Part shown: positions 59,151-62,355 of the stretch, piece after piece
Layout of the letters: each line of letters opens with the position of its first letter
Position numbering within the stretch: the stretch's first letter is position 1
Assembly (NCBI GenBank): GCA_002749535.1
Contig: MZZL01000392.1
Location: forward strand, 1-62,355
DNA from: Apophysomyces variabilis
Lineage: Eukaryota > Mucoromycota > Mucoromycetes > Mucorales > Mucoraceae
Direction: 5' to 3'
Length of the DNA stretch: 62,355 bases
Position numbers and translations under genes: made by a program
The notes under the pieces: model-generated
Databases searched by the model: none
Told to the model about the DNA's origin: nothing
The model's input: the letters and a program-made list of their open reading frames with translations, nothing else

Positions 59151-59593
59151 GAAGTGTCAAAAGTGAGATCAAAATAAAGAAAGGATAACTGATGGAATCA
59201 GCAAGACTGAGATGATGTTCTTTATTTTCAAGTGCTTTTCTTTTATAGTTTTCTAGTTGAATGATTAGGACTATAAGTGTGAAACTTCTTGTAAACCAAT
59301 AACATAAGAAGAAAAGTTTTCATCCAATTGTCTGTAACATAAACCAATGGTACAATTGAAGAATCAAGTGTTATTGGTGTTAATGATAAGACAATGATAG
59401 TTCCTGGTAATTGGTAAGAAAGCTAGGAACAAAAAGTTCTTTTTTCAGATACTGAAAGTCAAAATCGGAGATAAATATGTGATCTCGTGTAACATGAAAA
59501 GTTTTACAAGAAGTTCACCTGGCTATAGCTGAGATATTGCCAAGATTCAGAAAATATGGCTAAATCACTATGAAAAGGATGTCAGATATGACA
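59151..59593 (-). repeat. Ty3-D 5' LTR
   Basis: On the element strand TATAAAAG lies about 44 bases before AGTC and the candidate primer word. Pairs with 51945-52388. Confidence 0.92.
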
Positions 59594-59598
59594 ACTAC

Positions 59599-60043
59599 AT
59601 CCACAGATAAGAACCTGCATCAGCCAGACATCTACTTAAGGATTGTTATAATCTGAGATACTAGGACACTCTGCTATGATCTTAAGGTACTCCAGCATAT
59701 CCTATCTCATGATTGTGCGACAAGACAATTACGATAACGACGATCTTAGCAATAGACACAGTGATTAATAAGCGTCCCTGATTCATGCATTAGATGACCG
59801 CTATTCAGACTCAGCTATATGATAGCTTCTCTGACAAAAGATGAATAATCATTCATTGTCATCAATTTACCATGAACAGTCAGTGCTTACGCATCTTCTG
59901 ATTACTAAGACATTTAACTAAGCATGCAAAGGGTATAAATACTGCTGGTAGACAATTGTAATCAAGATATCTATTGACTTTTGAATAAACCTCTACCAAG
60001 AGTCTCAAAGTATTTACTGCCATTTTCTCTTACTAATTCTTCA
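59599..60043 (+). repeat. Ty3-C 3' LTR, second part
   Basis: 445 bp continuing the LTR after Ty3-D and ending TAATTCTTCA. Confidence 0.92.
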
Positions 60044-60048
60044 GGCAT

Positions 60049-61435
60049 GGATCTTATGCCAAAAATGGGTATTACATTGTCCAGAATAACCACTTCATGG
60101 GATGTTCTGACAAAACGTGTAAAAGATAAGACAATACATGATAAACTGGTGCCAAATGAATTACCAGTAGGTATAGTAAAAGAACGTAAAGAGTTTATGA
60201 ACAGCATTGAACCATATATCAAAGCTAACAGATGCATTCCAAAAAACTTTTTTTGTACTATACCTGAATCTGTCATTTACCTTGACACAGAAGAAGGTTA
60301 TACTGCCTTCTAAAGGCAATATCCAATCCCACATACATTAATTCCATTGGTTGAAGACACTGTAAAACAATGGTTAGAAGAGGGTACTATTGAAAAGGCT
60401 CCTATAAATACAGCCTGGAACAGTCCATTAACCTTAGCTTCAAAAAAAGACACTGAGAGTAATTATACAGGTAAAAGACCCTGTTTAGATCTCTGTCACA
60501 TCAATAAGTTGCTTAGAGAGGACAAGTATCCATTGCCATTGATTTATGACATATATTTCTAATTGAAGGGTACACACATTTTCAGCACATTAGATCTCAA
60601 AAGCATATTTTATTGCTTTATGATCGCTGAAGAACATCAGCATAAAACTGCTTTTACTGCCTCTAATAGAGTTCAGTATATGTTTTGAGGATGTCCATTT
60701 GGTCTTAAACCGATCTCTTTCAAATTTCAAAGAGTAATAGCTTCTTTATTTCATAAGTTACCATATGTAACAGCTTTTGTGGATGACGTTGTGATATATT
60801 CTAAATCACTTGCAGAATATGCAAACTATATACAAAACGTCATAAAGATCTTGACAGACGTTAATCTGATCTTAAATCTATAAAAGTGTTATTTTGCCCA
60901 AAGCTGCATATACTTACTTGGATTTTGTATCTTCTATAAAGGCATTTCCTTGGATACTTGTAAGGTTAGTAATGTTGAAAAATGGCCAACACCTAAAACC
61001 AGTAAAGATATCCAATGCTTTCTTGACATTGTGAATTATTTTAGAAAGCATATCCCAAATGTGGCACATCTCACCACTCCGTTGGATGCCTTAAGAAACG
61101 CAGATAGCTTACACTCTACATGGACTAAAAAACATGATAAGGCCTTTAAGGATCTAAAATATGTCATTAGCTGTGCGCCATTGTTGTCCTACCCTGATTT
61201 ATCATTACCTTTCTGCATTGCCATGGATGCTTCCAATGTAGGCATCAGTGCCATGCTGTATTAGGTTGTCGATAGCAAGACCAAGTACATTGCCTTCATA
61301 GCCAGAGCACTATCTAAATCAGAACATAACTATTCTGTTATATGTAAAGAGCTTTTAGCGGTTATTTATGCTCTTAATAAGTTCCATGCATACTTGTAGA
61401 GTAATTGATTCACTCTGTATACTGACTACCACTGC
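60049..61435 (+). pseudogene. Ty3-E protease end, reverse transcriptase and start of RNase H
   Basis: Picks up directly after KLSEGTQVSIG at 45386 with MDLMPKMGITLS. The frame continues through a protease-RT linker and NSPLTLASKKD, LPLIYDIYF, a stop, FSTLDLKS, and AFVDDVVIYS (active-site DD near 60785). Then come LLGFCIFYKGISLDT, NYFRKHIPNVAHL and CIAMDASNVGISAMLY, then RNase H (KELLAVIYAL, FTLYTDYH) where it breaks off at repeat Y copy 2. Stops occur near 60311, 60560, 60686, 60880, 61262 and 61397. Integrase, chromodomain and 3' LTR are absent. Confidence 0.85.
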
Positions 61436-61615
61436 GGTCAAAAAAAGATTCTACCATCGGTAGAAACTTGGTAGAATCTGAGATTCCACCATCTTTCCAC
61501 TACCTTTCCACCACTTTTCCACCGCGTGGTGGAATCTCTTCAAAGGTTTGTGGAATGTACCTTCCACTACCTTTTCCACCACCTTTCTACCACCCCCCCA
61601 ACGTTCAACTATTGG
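61433..61615 (-). repeat. Dispersed repeat Y, copy 2
   Basis: A longer version of 34282-34406, with repeated CCACC and GGTGGAATC words and a C7 run. It truncates Ty3-E. Confidence 0.55.
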
Positions 61616-61699
61616 ATAAAGTGCTATATGTCAGAAACCATTATATTGATGTTATTGGATCAAGTATTATATATTAAAGGTTACTGTTATATCTTCATT
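61616..61699. other. AT-rich spacer between repeats Y and X
   Basis: No feature seen. Confidence 0.4.
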
Positions 61700-62333
61700 C
61701 AATCATATTCCTTTCTTTAAACGATTTTATTGGATCAACTTGTTTGAAATGATACATTCTATTGGAGCTAACTGTTCTTATCTAGTCTTTTTAATTGGAA
61801 GCTTTTCCTATCGCATGCATTACTTTAACCAATAAAATATACTCCTTTATCATTCCTAAGGATACTGCTTTAATTGTACATATAAAGAAAAAAATGCTTT
61901 TGTTTTATTGAAGCTTTTACAAAGTAATATACTATCAATAGCTAATTTTACGATTGGATCTATATAGTCTTACCTAGTTACTAAAGGATAAAAGAAAAAT
62001 AATTAAACACAATGGTTAATAAAATGTATTAAAAGCTAAAACATGTTAGCATACCTAAGACAGCATAGCAATAACAGTTGGCAAGATCCCTGATAAGCCT
62101 ACAAAGAGCTACTTCTATATAAATAATCAACATTACAGCATAAAAAAGTTTCTGTACCATTAAAAGTGTGTCATGCTTTTCTATGTCCGGTTTAAAAAGA
62201 GGAAAACTGTTCCAAATGATAAAAGAAAGTAAAGGTTAGCTAAGCCTAAGTAAGTCAATCAAAGTACCTTAGTTAAAAGTAACAAGCATGCTTACTCAAA
62301 GTGTAGGGAACATGCCAGCTATCAAAAGAAAAA
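61700..62333. repeat. Dispersed repeat X, copy 2
   Basis: Similar to 33645-34243 along its length, in the same orientation. Non-coding. Similarity stops at about 62333, just before the end of the window. Confidence 0.7.
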
Positions 62334-62355
62334 AGAATGAGATTCTGTCAAACAA

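Larger units (their letters stand above)
51945..59593 (-). mobile_element. Ty3-D, chromodomain Ty3/gypsy retrotransposon, host of Merlin-2
   Basis: LTRs of about 444 bp (51945-52388 and 59151-59593) flank one gag-pol frame, with the 5-bp duplication actac at 51940-51944 and 59594-59598. By eye about nine LTR differences, all transitions (about 2 percent). The outer base of the left LTR has changed TG to TA. It sits in the 3' LTR of Ty3-C. About 5.8 kb once Merlin-2 is removed. Confidence 0.94.
45387..60043 (+). mobile_element. Ty3-C, chromodomain Ty3/gypsy retrotransposon, host of Ty3-D
   Basis: The 536-bp 5' LTR (45387-45922) is matched by a 3' LTR in two parts (51854-51944 and 59599-60043, totalling 536 bp) split by Ty3-D. 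The 5-bp duplication ggcat is at 45382-45386 and 60044-60048. By eye the LTRs differ at about 17 sites, all transitions (about 3 percent). The target was the protease region of Ty3-E. Confidence 0.94.
34407..61435 (+). mobile_element. Ty3-E, oldest Ty3 element, host of Ty3-B and Ty3-C
   Basis: Pieces are the LTR and gag start (35184-35487 using the second copy), gag-protease (43650-45386), and protease end to RNase H (60049-61435). The Ty3-B (aatcc) and Ty3-C (ggcat) target duplications rejoin the pieces in the right order. The 3' half from late RNase H to the 3' LTR is lost at repeat Y copy 2. It has frameshifts as well as stops, unlike the inserted elements, consistent with greater age. Confidence 0.85.

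Noticed and set aside
61433..61615. Ty3-E 3' LTR
   Set aside because: It shares sequence with repeat Y upstream of the Ty3-E LTR, not with the LTR itself, and lacks the AGTC primer region.

Overview
The window is a chromosome end made entirely of transposable elements. It opens with (CCCTAAA)n telomeric repeat in the orientation expected for a left chromosome end and then runs about 62 kb with no host gene I can support. Short spliceosomal introns (about 40-80 bp), chromodomain Ty3 elements of the Tf1/sushi type and Tnp2-type CACTA transposons suggest an early-diverging fungus, most plausibly a mucoralean (Mucoromycota). That placement is inference from the element repertoire. All element names used here are local labels.

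Layout. 1-190 is telomere and 191-1345 is AT-rich spacer. A hAT element (hAT-1, minus strand) runs from about 1346 to 11529 and is split by CACTA-1 (2156-9042, TSD tct). A non-LTR/Penelope-like retroelement remnant (11534-11669 plus 24165-25292) is split by CACTA-2 (11670-24161, TSD aaa). CACTA-2 is itself split by the chromovirus Ty3-A (15398-21215, TSD ctctc). From 25293 to 33608 lie three decayed hAT copies. From about 34282 to 61435 stands a tower of nested retroelements. Ty3-E, the oldest, is interrupted by Ty3-B (35488-43644, TSD aatcc) and by Ty3-C (45387-60043, TSD ggcat). Ty3-B carries Merlin-1 at its PPT/LTR junction. Ty3-C carries Ty3-D in its 3' LTR (51945-59593, TSD actac), and Ty3-D carries Merlin-2 (54697-56544, TSD gaatcaag). 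The window closes with repeats also seen at 33.6-34.4 kb.

The strongest biological signal is in the five Ty3 elements. Each has no recognisable tRNA primer-binding site. Instead a T-tract and a short word directly after the 5' LTR are complementary to a word inside the LTR that always follows AGTC. The word differs between elements and its partner changes with it. This is what a Tf1-like self-priming reverse-transcription start predicts.

The elements are decaying by base substitution. The Ty3-A, Ty3-B and Ty3-D gag-pol frames stay in one frame end to end and are broken by nonsense codons that I can explain as C-to-T or G-to-A changes. LTR pairs differ almost only by transitions. Merlin-2 is the only long autonomous-looking gene with no break. 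Two conserved CACTA gene pairs include a small divergently transcribed gene of unknown function.

Assembly warning: the two single N bases (35022 and 46922) each join exact 776-bp and 978-bp direct repeats. These look like unmerged contig overlaps rather than real duplications, so the true locus is probably about 60.6 kb.
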